Of a DNA stretch of 64,000 nucleotides, positions 43,950 to 53,006 are shown one piece after another; the stretch's first letter is position 1; every line of letters begins with the position of its first letter. The stretch spans positions 20,035 to 84,034 of the forward strand of contig JAJYAG010000005.1 in the NCBI GenBank assembly GCA_021779665.1, written 5' to 3'. Below the pieces are notes generated by a model. That model was not told where the DNA came from. It did no database searches and worked only from the letters and a program-made list of their open reading frames with translations. A program made the position numbers and the translations under genes. This DNA comes from Bacteroidota bacterium. GTDB taxonomy: Bacteria; Bacteroidota; Bacteroidia; Bacteroidales; JAAUTT01.

Positions 43950-44867
43950 ATGATCAGCAAAGAAGAAAAACTATTCTCCAGAAAATGGTTTATAAATCAT
44001 GCCATGATAACATTCGGAGCATTTGTACTGGCTTGCTCCTTTGTATTCTTTATAACTCCTTATAAAATTGTTCCGGGTGGAGTTTATGGATTAAGTATTG
44101 TTATCCATTATTTAACAAAAGGGATGTTTTCGTTTGCTCCCGAAGGTTTGCCTGTTGGTACCATGGGACTTATCATGGATATTCCTCTCACCATAGTGGG
44201 GATGAGATTACTGGGACACCGTTTTGGTCTAAAAAGTATTTACGGCCTGGTGATGTCGTCGATTTTTATTGATGGCATTACTTTATACTGGGGCTACCGG
44301 CCACTGGTTGAGAACGATGCATTGCTGTCGTGTATCTTTGGAGGTGTTTTATTTGGAATTGGCCTTGCAATAATTTTCAAAGCTAAAGGAGCAACAGGAG
44401 GAACCGATACACTGGCAATGATTATCGCAAAATACACACGAATGCCTCTCGGCCAGCTACTTATTTACATTGACTCGGTGGTGGTTCTGATTGGTTTGAT
44501 TGCTTTTCGCGACTGGAAGGTTCCCCTCTATTCGTGGATTGTAATTTTTGTTACAGGTAAGGTAATCGATTACCTCATGCAGGGTCCAGGATTTGAAAAA
44601 ACTGTTTTCATCATTTCCGATAAATATGAAGAGATACGACATAAGATCTTGTTCGACATTGAACGAGGAGCCACCATGTTTCATGGCGAAGGCATGTATG
44701 AAGGCAAGCCTAAGAAAATTATTTACTGTAACCTTAACCGCCGGGAACTGGCTATACTGCAGGACTATGTATTATCCGTAGATCCTGATGCTTTCCTCAC
44801 AGTTATGGATGCAAACCAGGTAATTGGCAATGGGTTCAAAAAGTTCGACCACGACTTAATGGGTTAA
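43950..44867 (+). CDS. YitT family membrane protein
   Basis: I choose the ATG at 43950 over the TTG at 43920. The ~305-residue protein has five or six membrane helices (MITFGAFVLACSFVFFITPY, IVPGGVYGLSIVIHYL, IFGGVLFGIGLAIIFKAKGA, TGGTDTLAMIIAKY) and a C-terminal DUF2179 domain (EKTVFIISDKYEEIRHKILF, ERGATMFHGEGMYEGKPKKI). This is the standard YitT architecture. Transport activity is proposed for relatives but the substrate is unknown. Confidence 0.92.
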   Translation: MISKEEKLFSRKWFINHAMITFGAFVLACSFVFFITPYKIVPGGVYGLSIVIHYLTKGMFSFAPEGLPVGTMGLIMDIPLTIVGMRLLGHRFGLKSIYGLVMSSIFIDGITLYWGYRPLVENDALLSCIFGGVLFGIGLAIIFKAKGATGGTDTLAMIIAKYTRMPLGQLLIYIDSVVVLIGLIAFRDWKVPLYSWIVIFVTGKVIDYLMQGPGFEKTVFIISDKYEEIRHKILFDIERGATMFHGEGMYEGKPKKIIYCNLNRRELAILQDYVLSVDPDAFLTVMDANQVIGNGFKKFDHDLMG

Positions 44868-44912
44868 TACCAATACTTTTTTCTGGCATAAATTATGTTC
44901 CAAGAGTTTGGT

Positions 44913-44920
44913 TATTTTTG
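44913..44920 (+). promoter_or_regulatory. Candidate -7 box for the ankyrin-barrel gene
   Basis: TATTTTTG fits TAnnTTTG and ends 4 bp before the ATG at 44925, so the transcript could begin at or very near the start codon (leaderless). Confidence 0.4.
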
Positions 44921-44924
44921 TAAC

Positions 44925-46316
44925 ATGAAAACCCTGATAAAGATTTGCTTTTTAACCCTTATCGCATTGTATATTGGTCCAACCTACGGACAAACCGGAA
45001 CAAGTACTTCTAAAGCCGACCTGAGTATCTGTTTCCTCGAGGCAGCCTACGATGGTGACTACAACACTGTTGTTGAGTGTATAAAAAAAGGAGTTGACGT
45101 CAATGTCGAAAACTGGGATGGTTCAACCGCCCTGATGTATGCCACCGGAATAGGCAACAAGCAGATTGTAAAGCTATTGCTTGAAAAAGGAGCCAAACCA
45201 GACGCTCGTCCTTCCAATGGGTTTACGGCACTTATTACAGCCTCCCGGTTCGGATTTACAGAAATCGCAGAAATGTTACTGGCCGATTCAGCCAAAACAG
45301 ACCTGGCAGACAATAATAACGCCAACGCATTGCATTATGCCAGCCTTTACAACAACGATACCATTGTTTTTTTACTGCTTCGCTCCGGCGCTGACCCCAA
45401 TCTTTTAACAAACGACAAATCGTCGCCTCTTTCGCTGGCAGCCATAAACGGAAGCTATGAAGCTGCTTTTCTTTTAATTGAAGCCGGGGCAAACGTGAAT
45501 TCGCAGGATAAACAGGGCTTTACACCGCTAATGCTTGCCTGTCAGAGTGGAGCCTCTGATTTGGTTGACTTACTGATTAAAAACGATGCTGCAGTTAACA
45601 CAAGAAATTTTGATGGTTTTACGGCCCTTTCCCTGGCTATAACCAATAAACATAGCGATATTGTAAAATACCTGGTCGATAACGGCGCAAATGTAAAGGA
45701 ATCGAACTCTATCAGCTTAAATGCACACTCTCTGGCAAAGCTTTCGCGAGATACTTCCATAATGAATATAATCCGTAAAACTGGCGTTAAGCCAAGCTTT
45801 TTCCCCGCATTCAGAGCCGGAGGTTATGGTGCTGAATTCAATGTAAATTCAAAGAGTGTAATGACAGGATTTTTCGTAACTCAATACGATCTTAAATTCA
45901 ACATGGTCTACAACCTTGGATTTTCATTCAGGCCCGCGGCTAAAAAAATCAATTTTGCGATACCCGATGTTGGTTCCTACCAATTTATGGAACGGAGATA
46001 TTTGATCAATTTCGATTTGGGTAAAAATTTCCGTTTCAACAGAGATAATGATGCCGGAATCCATTTAGGCGGAAGGATGATCTATTCGTATGGAAAATAC
46101 CGTGGAACCAATATTCCGATCAATGGCGGATTCACCGTAGCTCCGCAGACGTGGCTTTACATCAATGTTGATAAGTTTCAGCTTCGCTTCGGGTATCATT
46201 ACAGCAATTATGGCGAAAAAGATTTAAGTAAATCGCACTTCACCATAAACCTTGTTCACAATATCATTTCGTTTAAAAACAACAGCTTCAACAGGCAACT
46301 CAAGTGGATAGATTAA
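44925..46316 (+). CDS. Secreted ankyrin-repeat protein with C-terminal barrel domain
   Basis: From the ATG at 44925 the signal peptide reads MKTLIKICFLTLIALYIGPT followed by YGQ. Seven ankyrin repeats fill residues about 45-270 (GSTALMYATGIGNKQIVKLL, GFTALITASRFGFTEIAEML, GFTPLMLACQSGASDLVDLL). The last ~150 residues switch to barrel-like strands (RAGGYGAEFNVNSKSVMTGF, FNMVYNLGFSFRPAAKKINF, FQLRFGYHYSNYGEKDLSKS). This suggests a periplasm-facing ankyrin domain attached to an outer-membrane barrel. The lipoprotein gene 46319-46774 begins 2 bp after its stop. Confidence 0.85.
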   Translation: MKTLIKICFLTLIALYIGPTYGQTGTSTSKADLSICFLEAAYDGDYNTVVECIKKGVDVNVENWDGSTALMYATGIGNKQIVKLLLEKGAKPDARPSNGFTALITASRFGFTEIAEMLLADSAKTDLADNNNANALHYASLYNNDTIVFLLLRSGADPNLLTNDKSSPLSLAAINGSYEAAFLLIEAGANVNSQDKQGFTPLMLACQSGASDLVDLLIKNDAAVNTRNFDGFTALSLAITNKHSDIVKYLVDNGANVKESNSISLNAHSLAKLSRDTSIMNIIRKTGVKPSFFPAFRAGGYGAEFNVNSKSVMTGFFVTQYDLKFNMVYNLGFSFRPAAKKINFAIPDVGSYQFMERRYLINFDLGKNFRFNRDNDAGIHLGGRMIYSYGKYRGTNIPINGGFTVAPQTWLYINVDKFQLRFGYHYSNYGEKDLSKSHFTINLVHNIISFKNNSFNRQLKWID

Positions 46317-46318
46317 GA

Positions 46319-46774
46319 ATGAAAACAACATATCAATATCTGAAAAAAATACCGCTGTTATTCAGCTTTATAGTTTTAGGGTTATTGTCGTGCGGTGACG
46401 AATATCTTTTCGATGACGTGGATTGTTCGGAATGTTATACCCCCAAACCCGAATTTGGACCTGTAACGGTTAAAATTACCATTAATGCCGAAAACAGTAA
46501 GGTTCCGGTCAAAATTTTCAAAGGGAAATATGAGGAAATTTATCTGAACGATTTTAGTTCGGCAGTTCATATCGACACCATTTCCCAATCGAGTTTTGTG
46601 GTAGATTTAAAAGTGAACGAATATTATTCGGTTGCCGCTGAGTATATAAAAGACGGGAAAAAGACGATTGTGGTAGACGGAGACAAACTAAAACTTTACC
46701 AGGTAAGCGATAATTGCGACGAAGTTTGCTGGATTTTCAGAGGTGGAGAAATTGATGCAACATTAAAAAAATAG
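46319..46774 (+). CDS. Hypothetical lipoprotein paired with the ankyrin-barrel protein
   Basis: From the ATG at 46319 the signal reads FSFIVLGLLSC with a lipobox Cys. The mature ~125 residues contain an early Cys cluster (DVDCSECYTP) and a late pair (DNCDEVCWIF), with beta strands between (FGPVTVKITINAENSKVPVK); the cysteines could form disulphides. It begins 2 bp after the ankyrin-barrel stop, so the two are cotranscribed and may act together at the outer membrane. Confidence 0.75.
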   Translation: MKTTYQYLKKIPLLFSFIVLGLLSCGDEYLFDDVDCSECYTPKPEFGPVTVKITINAENSKVPVKIFKGKYEEIYLNDFSSAVHIDTISQSSFVVDLKVNEYYSVAAEYIKDGKKTIVVDGDKLKLYQVSDNCDEVCWIFRGGEIDATLKK

Positions 46775-46793
46775 CCACGCTGCTGGCGTGGCT
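46773..46793. terminator. Bidirectional terminator
   Basis: AGCCACGC-TGCTG-GCGTGGCT sits between convergent genes; the T run is better on the minus strand (from AAAAAAA at 46765-46771). Confidence 0.8.
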
Positions 46794-46798
46794 CAAAA

Positions 46799-47224
46799 TT
46801 AGTTTTCAACTACCGGTATCCGGGTTTTCTTTTCTTTGAAAGAAACGGGATAAAGCATTATCCTTGCTGCATGATACTGGTAATAAAAATCGGGAGCATC
46901 TTCTTTAAAATCTGAAATTTCTTTGTCAAGTTTGTTATAAATAAATTCGTCAGTTTCCCTAAAAACCCGGCGTAAATTTTCGGAAGCAGCTTTCATTCTG
47001 TTCCTCGAAAAACGCATTCGTGTAATGTTGTTGTCTACAGCTTTTAAACCGACATTTTCAATCTCCTGAATGTCGCGTAATTTCTCGATCATTGGGATTT
47101 TCAGACAAAATATCTCGAAGGCTGATTTGAACATGTCGTTATCTTGCCATACCTCAACATTACTTTCACAAACCGCACTTACTGTAAGATACATGCGAAG
47201 TTTGTTTTCTTGTTTGTCTGTCAT
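46799..47224 (-). CDS. Hypothetical helical protein, shorter than its relatives
   Basis: The 141-residue soluble protein (MTDKQENKLRMYLTVSAVCE) is all-helical. I recall Bacteroidota proteins of about 200 residues that begin MTDKQ-NKL-MYLAV and continue with similar amphipathic helices; this one appears truncated at the C-terminus. Function unknown. Confidence 0.6.
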   Translation of the reverse strand: MTDKQENKLRMYLTVSAVCESNVEVWQDNDMFKSAFEIFCLKIPMIEKLRDIQEIENVGLKAVDNNITRMRFSRNRMKAASENLRRVFRETDEFIYNKLDKEISDFKEDAPDFYYQYHAARIMLYPVSFKEKKTRIPVVEN

Positions 47225-47492
47225 AAGATTAGGATTTAAATTTCACATACAATTTAATTAAAATTTCTGAGAAAAACTTGTTCTAAAGTGTGGATATTAC
47301 GGTATAATTTAAGATTTTCAGGTTATTACAAAATACTGATTAACTGGAATTTAAATATTACTCTTTCTAAGGATTCAACATAAACTAAAACATTCTCAAC
47401 AAGTAAATGTTGTGATAAATCAGAAACGATTTTTTCTAAATTTTATTCACTCAAATCACCAGTTTTTATTAGAATTGTTAATAAATTTCAAG

Positions 47493-48128
47493 ATGAGCTT
47501 ACGATTGTTAATTGTAATATTTGTAACCTTTTTGGTTTCGTGCACCAGGCATTACATACCTAAAACCGGTGATCTTCTTTTCCAGGATCTCGATTGCGGC
47601 GAACTCTGCGATGCCATTGAAAAAGTAACTTCCGGATACGAGGGGCGGAATTTCTCACATGTTGGCATTGTGGCAGTTGAAAATGACAGCACATTTGTTT
47701 ATGAAGCTATTGGACCCGGAGTAATAAGAACAGGTTTGGATAAGTTTATGAATCGTTCAAGAGATGTGAATGGAAATCCCAAAGTTCTGGCCGGCAGAAT
47801 AGACAAAAAATATGAATTCACAATTCCGAAAGCTGTTGACGTTTGCCGGAAACTTTTAAATAAGCCTTACGACGATGTTTTTGACCTAAATAATCAAAGT
47901 TATTATTGCTCGGAGCTTGTATATTTCGCCTTTCAGGATTCGGCAGGCAATAAGCTTTTCGATATTTCGCCTATGACCTTTAAAGATCCTGCAACCGGCA
48001 AAACATTTCCGGCCTGGGAGAATTACTATAAAGAATTAGGGAAGCCGATCCCTGAAGGCCAGCCAGGATTAAACCCGGGAGGAATATCGAGATCGGAAAA
48101 GATAAGGATAGTTTATAAGTTTTATTAG
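47493..48128 (+). CDS. YiiX/YebB-like permuted NlpC/P60 lipoprotein
   Basis: I start at the ATG at 47493 (MSLRLLIVIFVTFLVSC), which gives a lipoprotein signal; the track start adds 27 non-signal residues. The ~195-residue mature part has the permuted papain-like pattern: TGDLLFQD at the start, NFSHVGIVAVENDSTFVYEA (catalytic His), and QSYYCSELVYFAFQDSAG (catalytic Cys). Such enzymes are amidases or peptidases of lipid- or cell-wall-linked substrates at the envelope. Confidence 0.85.
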   Translation: MSLRLLIVIFVTFLVSCTRHYIPKTGDLLFQDLDCGELCDAIEKVTSGYEGRNFSHVGIVAVENDSTFVYEAIGPGVIRTGLDKFMNRSRDVNGNPKVLAGRIDKKYEFTIPKAVDVCRKLLNKPYDDVFDLNNQSYYCSELVYFAFQDSAGNKLFDISPMTFKDPATGKTFPAWENYYKELGKPIPEGQPGLNPGGISRSEKIRIVYKFY

Positions 48129-48155
48129 TAAAACCGAAGCAATCTTCAACTCCGC

Positions 48156-48857
48156 TCAGACTGATCCTACCAGTTCAGAAACGCTTTCAATTACATAATC
48201 CGCATGTCTTTCGATTTGCGGCAGTTTTTCGGGCCAGAGCACTTTTGCTATCCCTGTAACCATAATGGTTGAAATTCCTAAAGATTTAGCTCCCATAAAC
48301 TCGTTTGAGCCACCATCTCCAACAAACACACAGTTCTCAGGTTTCTCTCCCAGCTTTTTCAGACATAATTCATAAATCTCCCGGTCGGGTTTCATAAAGC
48401 CTACTTCGCACGAAAAAATCACAACATCGAAGTACGGAGCTCCGGGGCATTTTTTCCAGCCTTTAGTTTCCATTACATCGGCATTACTCAAAAGAGCAAC
48501 CTTTTTTCCCGCTGCTTTTAAGGATTTTATTGCTTTAACACTCTCCGCAGGCATCAACTCCAGCGACTCTTCAAAACGCCCGGAACGGTGTTGTACCGCC
48601 TGTTTTATTAACTCGTCAGGAATGGAAGGATTTATGGAATGCGCCAACTCCCAGATGATTGTATAAGGATCGCTAATTCTGCCGGTAAGACGGTCGCGCG
48701 ATTTCTCCATCAGGTGTTCATTCCAGACCTTCCTGTCAATTCCAAGAATAGTGGCTGTAGACAAACCTTTGGGTGAAGTAACCTCAGTAGCTGTGAGCGT
48801 GTGATAAAGATCGAAAATTACAGCCTGTTTGGGTTCAATAAATTCAGAAACTTTCAT
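48156..48857 (-). CDS. HAD-superfamily hydrolase
   Basis: The 233-residue protein has HAD motif I as FDLYHTLT (D-x-Y-x-T, as in haloacid-dehalogenase-like members), motif II LLSNADV, the lysine in VGFMKPDREIYELCLKKLGE and motif IV VFVGDGGSNEFMGAKSLGI, with a helical cap between I and II. The substrate is not readable; small phosphorylated metabolites are likely. Confidence 0.88.
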   Translation of the reverse strand: MKVSEFIEPKQAVIFDLYHTLTATEVTSPKGLSTATILGIDRKVWNEHLMEKSRDRLTGRISDPYTIIWELAHSINPSIPDELIKQAVQHRSGRFEESLELMPAESVKAIKSLKAAGKKVALLSNADVMETKGWKKCPGAPYFDVVIFSCEVGFMKPDREIYELCLKKLGEKPENCVFVGDGGSNEFMGAKSLGISTIMVTGIAKVLWPEKLPQIERHADYVIESVSELVGSV

Positions 48858-48967
48858 TGTAATTTATTGCTGTCCGGTATAAAAATATCACAATTGCGGC
48901 GATGTTAAAATTAAAGCCCTTCTTGTGACTTTTTCACGCCGCCAAAAATCTAAATTAAAATTATAGT

Positions 48968-48996
48968 CCCAGGGCGCCGCTTTGCTTTGCCCTGGG
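48968..48996. repeat. Intergenic hairpin repeat
   Basis: CCCAGGGC and GCCCTGGG with a 13-nt loop, followed by AAGGCTTTCAGCCTT. I recall this pair as a frequent dispersed intergenic repeat in Bacteroidota. Confidence 0.7.
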
Positions 48997-49087
48997 CTAA
49001 TTATCTAAGGCTTTCAGCCTTAAAAACTATAAAATCAAATCTACATCTTTATGCAACATAGCCATTATACCATCGACTATCGACTGT

Positions 49088-50533
49088 TTAAAATGCCTTT
49101 AAAGTTTCAAAAAGGAAATCCCAGAATTTCTGCACGGTGGGGATATTCACTTTTTCATCGGGTGAGTGAGGATGACGGATAGTCGGACCAAACGAAACCA
49201 TATCCATACCAGGATATTTATCTCCAATAATACCACATTCCAATCCAGCATGAATAACTTTTACCTCGGGTTTTTTACCAAACTTCGACTGATAAACTTC
49301 CTGCATGGTAAGCAAGATAGGTGAATTAACATTGGGCTTCCATCCGGGATAATCGCCATCGTGTTTAACAGTTGCTCCGCTGAGTTCGAAAACAGATGTC
49401 ATGGCATTTGCAAGGTCAGCTTTGGCCGAATCAACTGAACTGCGAAGCAGACACATCAGTTCGGCTTCGGTTTCTTTTAGCTTCACAATGGCAAGATTAG
49501 TCGATGTTTCCACAACTTCAGGCATCTCGGCAATCATGCGGATGGCGCCATTGGGTATCACATATATACAGTTCAGGAGATTAGCCTGCGATTTTTTCTC
49601 CAGTGCCTGTTTCGGCATATCAGCAGGTTCCGCATTAAATAGCAGATCGGTTTCTACTGAACCCAGTTCTATTTTCAGGATTTCGCCATAAGCAACAACT
49701 TCCTTCCCGAATTTAGCTGCATCCCCTTCAGCAACAACAACCACGGCGAACGATTCGCGAGGTATGGCGTTTCGCAGGGTTCCACCTTCAAGTGTAGCTA
49801 TCCGGACATCCATTGCACGTGTGGCCTTCCAGAGGAAACGGTTCATCAGTTTATTGGCATTGCCACGCCCCAGATTGATGTCCAATCCAGAGTGACCACC
49901 TTTGAGACCAGTGAGATTTAATTTAAAAGCCTTATAATTACCTGACACAGCTTCCCATTTCACAGGAATGCGGGCTGAAGTATTCAAACCGCCGGCACAG
50001 CCAATATACAACTCACCTTCATCTTCCGAGTCGAGATTGATCATGGTTTTGCCTTTCAAAGCACTGGGATCAAGGTTGAATGCGCCAGTCATGCCGGTCT
50101 CTTCGTCGATGGTGAGTAACACTTCCAATGGGCCATGTACAAGATCTTTAGCCTGAAGCACGGCCATGGCGGCTGCTACACCAATTCCATTATCGGAACC
50201 AAGAGTTGTGCCTTTGGCTTTTACCCATTCACCATCCACATAAGCCTGAATGGGATCGGTTTCAAAGTTATGCACTGTGGCAGAATTTTTCTGTGGAACC
50301 ATATCCACATGCGCCTGCAGAATTACCGGCTTGGCATTTTCCTTGCCAGGAGTGGCCGGCTTGCGGATAATTACATTCCCAATTGGGTCTTTGTAATATT
50401 CCAGACCGTGACTCTTTGCAAAATCGATCACATATTGAACTACCTTTTCTTCGTGTTTCGAAGGACGAGGTATACTGCATAAATCAGCAAAAACTGACCA
50501 TAAAGGTTTAGGAGATAATTCTTTTAAGTTCAT
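49088..50533 (-). CDS. pepD: Aminoacyl-histidine dipeptidase (M20)
   Basis: The 481-residue protein has the M20 zinc motifs: VILQAHVDMVPQKN, LGSDNGIGVAAAMAVL, TIDEETGMTGAFNLDPSALK (catalytic Glu and ligand), VIHAGLECGIIGDKYPGMDM and IRHPHSPDEKVNI. The length and lid domain agree with PepD (Xaa-His dipeptidase). It acts in the cytosol on short peptides. Its start overlaps the stop of the PqqD-like gene by 4 bp (ATGA). Confidence 0.95.
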   Translation of the reverse strand: MNLKELSPKPLWSVFADLCSIPRPSKHEEKVVQYVIDFAKSHGLEYYKDPIGNVIIRKPATPGKENAKPVILQAHVDMVPQKNSATVHNFETDPIQAYVDGEWVKAKGTTLGSDNGIGVAAAMAVLQAKDLVHGPLEVLLTIDEETGMTGAFNLDPSALKGKTMINLDSEDEGELYIGCAGGLNTSARIPVKWEAVSGNYKAFKLNLTGLKGGHSGLDINLGRGNANKLMNRFLWKATRAMDVRIATLEGGTLRNAIPRESFAVVVVAEGDAAKFGKEVVAYGEILKIELGSVETDLLFNAEPADMPKQALEKKSQANLLNCIYVIPNGAIRMIAEMPEVVETSTNLAIVKLKETEAELMCLLRSSVDSAKADLANAMTSVFELSGATVKHDGDYPGWKPNVNSPILLTMQEVYQSKFGKKPEVKVIHAGLECGIIGDKYPGMDMVSFGPTIRHPHSPDEKVNIPTVQKFWDFLFETLKAF

Positions 50534-50895
50534 TGTTTTTCCTCCGTGAAATTTATAAAATGACTTTTGTATAATTCGGTGATAAATTTGGCGGCTCGTT
50601 CTTCAAGATTTTGAAGATTGCCGGAATTGGGGATATCGAGCTTAACAGCATCGCAAATTGCCTGAACTGATTTAACCCCATCCACATGCTTCCAAACCTG
50701 GGACCCAATTACATCAAGCTTAATATGAATATCTTCTGATTTGGTTTTAGGAACAAGCCACTTCGAGAAAAAAGGCTTTTTGAATTTGGGTAAATTCAGG
50801 GTGATCAGTCCGTCCTTTTCGCTGTAAGTTTTAATTACACGAAAAGGAACCATATCGAGGATGTTTTTCTCTGATTTCTTTTTAAATACGGGCAT
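50530..50895 (-). CDS. PqqD-like (RiPP recognition element) protein
   Basis: The start is placed at the ATG at 50895 (MPVFKKKSEKNI); the track start adds 18 residues. The ~120-residue protein shows the PqqD fold: IHIKLDVIGSQVWKHVDGVK, SVQAICDAV, ERAAKFITELYKSHFINF. PqqD-type domains bind leader peptides of modified peptides, but many Bacteroidota members stand alone next to pepD, as here, without a radical-SAM partner. Translationally coupled to pepD. Confidence 0.82.
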   Translation of the reverse strand: MPVFKKKSEKNILDMVPFRVIKTYSEKDGLITLNLPKFKKPFFSKWLVPKTKSEDIHIKLDVIGSQVWKHVDGVKSVQAICDAVKLDIPNSGNLQNLEERAAKFITELYKSHFINFTEEKQ

Positions 50896-50951
50896 GACAA
50901 AGCTTTGAAGTACAATAATACGTATTTTTACCCGAAACAAAGCTGACATTT

Positions 50952-51329
50952 ATGGGTATGATCGATACTCAAAACAGAAAACTCAAGGTATTTGTTCTGG
51001 GCGGGTTTACTTTGCTGGCTATCGGGTGGGCATTAATGCCCCAGAACATAGTTTTTAATTCAGAAGGTGTTTGCCTGCATTACAGGTGGTTCGGAGTACA
51101 GTGTCCTTTCTGCGGCCTTTTACGGGCGGGATACGAAATGCTTCACCTCAGATTATATGAAACATGGCATTACAATCCTTTGATATTCTATGTTGGCTGG
51201 CTTTACACTTTGGAATGGGGAACTTTTTTAAATTATCAGGCAATCTTCAGTTTACGGAAGATAAGCTGGTGGATAGGATTGGGATTGACAGTTACAATCT
51301 ATGTATTAAGAATTTGGAATCAGGTTTAA
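50952..51329 (+). CDS. DUF2752 membrane protein
   Basis: The 125-residue protein has three membrane helices (VFVLGGFTLLAIGWALM, IFYVGWLYTLEWGTFL, WWIGLGLTVTIYVLRIW) and the DUF2752 signature WFGVQCPFCGLLRAGYEMLH between the first two (C-P-x-C-G-x-x-R). Function unknown. It is divergent from the PqqD-pepD operon. Confidence 0.85.
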   Translation: MGMIDTQNRKLKVFVLGGFTLLAIGWALMPQNIVFNSEGVCLHYRWFGVQCPFCGLLRAGYEMLHLRLYETWHYNPLIFYVGWLYTLEWGTFLNYQAIFSLRKISWWIGLGLTVTIYVLRIWNQV

Positions 51330-51369
51330 GAAATCGAAAGTCCATGGAGCTCAGACGGCTGCTAAATCC

Positions 51370-52290
51370 TTATTGCATCCAGCTTCTGACACTTTCCAGT
51401 TTTTGGTCCATTGGCATGCTTCCTTCCAGCCAATGAATATCGAAGCCATTGCGCTCCATCCGGCGGAACCATGTCATCTGTCGCTTTGCAAACTGGTGGA
51501 TGGCAGTATTAAGCAGCCGGAACATTTCGTCGTATTTTAATTCGCCTGTAAGATAAAGAGTCAGATACTTGTACTCTAACCCATAATACACGAGCTGGTC
51601 GGGCGTGAGGCCACTCTGCAGTAAATCATCAACTTCTTTGATCATTCCCGAGCTCAGCCGCTGCTTTAACCGCATGGTGATGCGCTCGCGCTCCTCGTTA
51701 CGGGGAAAACGAACACCTACCAGCAGTGGCTTAATCTCCGGATAGTCTTTAATTTTATAAGCATGGTTCTTGTAATATTCAGCAATTTCGACGGCGCGGA
51801 TGGCTCTTTTATGGGTGTCAACATCGCTTGTATTATGCAGCGAATGATAGCCGGCGAGTATTTCGGTAAGTTCTTCGAGCGATTTAGGTTCAAGCTCCTT
51901 TCTCAAAGCTTCGTTTACCGGAACCTGTATAAGCTGATAACCCTGAATAGCAGATTCAATATATAAACCCGACCCTCCGCATAAAACCGGCCACTTGCCT
52001 TCAGCCTGCAGCTTTTCAAAAACAACGGTAAAATCCTTTTGGTATTCATAAATATTATATTGGTAACCGGCTGGTTTTATATCAATCAAGTGATAAGGAA
52101 CATCAAAGCCATCTACCTGATAATCCTGATAGTCCTTCCCGGTTCCGAGGTCCAGACCCCGATAGACCTGCCGGCTATCGGCGCTGATAACCTCCCCTCC
52201 AATTTCCTTTGCCAACCCTGCTGCCAGAGCTGTTTTACCAGATGCAGTCGGTCCCAGAATTACAATCAGATTATATTTTGAGCTGTTCAT
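51370..52290 (-). CDS. miaA: tRNA dimethylallyltransferase
   Basis: The 306-residue protein has the P-loop VILGPTASGKTALAAGLAKE, ISADSRQVYRGLDLGTGK (catalytic Asp, tRNA binding), YHLIDIKPAGYQYNIYEYQK and WPVLCGGSGLYIESAIQGY; the C-terminal part binds tRNA. It adds the isopentenyl group to A37 of tRNAs reading UNN codons. Its C-terminus lies 40 bp from the DUF2752 gene. Confidence 0.96.
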   Translation of the reverse strand: MNSSKYNLIVILGPTASGKTALAAGLAKEIGGEVISADSRQVYRGLDLGTGKDYQDYQVDGFDVPYHLIDIKPAGYQYNIYEYQKDFTVVFEKLQAEGKWPVLCGGSGLYIESAIQGYQLIQVPVNEALRKELEPKSLEELTEILAGYHSLHNTSDVDTHKRAIRAVEIAEYYKNHAYKIKDYPEIKPLLVGVRFPRNEERERITMRLKQRLSSGMIKEVDDLLQSGLTPDQLVYYGLEYKYLTLYLTGELKYDEMFRLLNTAIHQFAKRQMTWFRRMERNGFDIHWLEGSMPMDQKLESVRSWMQ

Positions 52291-52372
52291 TACAATTTCA
52301 ATATCAAATTACAATATTGTTTCAAAATAACACATTTTCGGGTTTTCAAATTCCTGTACTTTCAATTTTTCT

Positions 52373-52380
52373 TACTTTTG
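52373..52380 (+). promoter_or_regulatory. Candidate -7 box for the Yip1-like gene
   Basis: TACTTTTG fits TAnnTTTG exactly and lies 26 bp before the ATG at 52407, which supports that start. Confidence 0.5.
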
Positions 52381-52406
52381 TTCGATTAAAAAATTTAACC
52401 CTTAAA

Positions 52407-52991
52407 ATGAATTTTAACTTTTTTTTTAACAGGGCAAAAAATCTGATATTAAAACCCCAGGAAGAATGGGTTCGAATAGAAGCTGAAACATTTTCAAAGA
52501 AAGAAATTGTGAAGAGCTATGTTGTTCCGTTTGTTATCCTTATTGCTGTTTGTTCAATTATTGGTTCCTCGCTTTTATCAATAGACTCATATTCCATTAG
52601 CATTATTCTCACCAAAGTAATTGTTACAGCTTTCCTTTTTATTGGAGGGGTTTATCTGTCGGCTCTTATTATAAACGAACTTACCACCAGTTTTTCAATT
52701 CCGAGGAATACCGATGCAACCTTCAAATTGGTAGCATACTCGTTTACCTCCTTTTTTATAGCCATGTGCCTGGTGAGTCTTTTGCCCGATCTGCCGGTTT
52801 TAGTGATTTTAGGATTTCATTCAGTTTATCTTTTCTGGCTTGGAGCCACTACCGTGCTGAAAGTATCCGAAGCAAGCAAGACAGGTTTCGTGATCGTGTC
52901 ATTTTTGATCATTATTGGCATTTATGCCATCTTAAGTTTAATAGTTGGTACAATAGTGGCAGGAATGCTCTATATTTCCAGCCCTTTGTAG
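52407..52991 (+). CDS. Yip1-domain membrane protein
   Basis: The start is the ATG at 52407 (MNFNFFFNRAKNLILKPQEE), not the track start 66 residues upstream, which overlaps miaA. The ~194-residue protein opens with the Yip1-like segment RAKNLILKPQEEWVRIEAET and has five membrane helices (VVPFVILIAVCSIIGSSLLS, VIVTAFLFIGGVYLSALIIN, FIAMCLVSLLPDLPVLVILG and two further). Function unknown. The smpB gene begins 15 bp later, so they may be cotranscribed. Confidence 0.82.
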   Translation: MNFNFFFNRAKNLILKPQEEWVRIEAETFSKKEIVKSYVVPFVILIAVCSIIGSSLLSIDSYSISIILTKVIVTAFLFIGGVYLSALIINELTTSFSIPRNTDATFKLVAYSFTSFFIAMCLVSLLPDLPVLVILGFHSVYLFWLGATTVLKVSEASKTGFVIVSFLIIIGIYAILSLIVGTIVAGMLYISSPL

Positions 52992-53006
52992 ATTTTAATC
53001 TGAATT

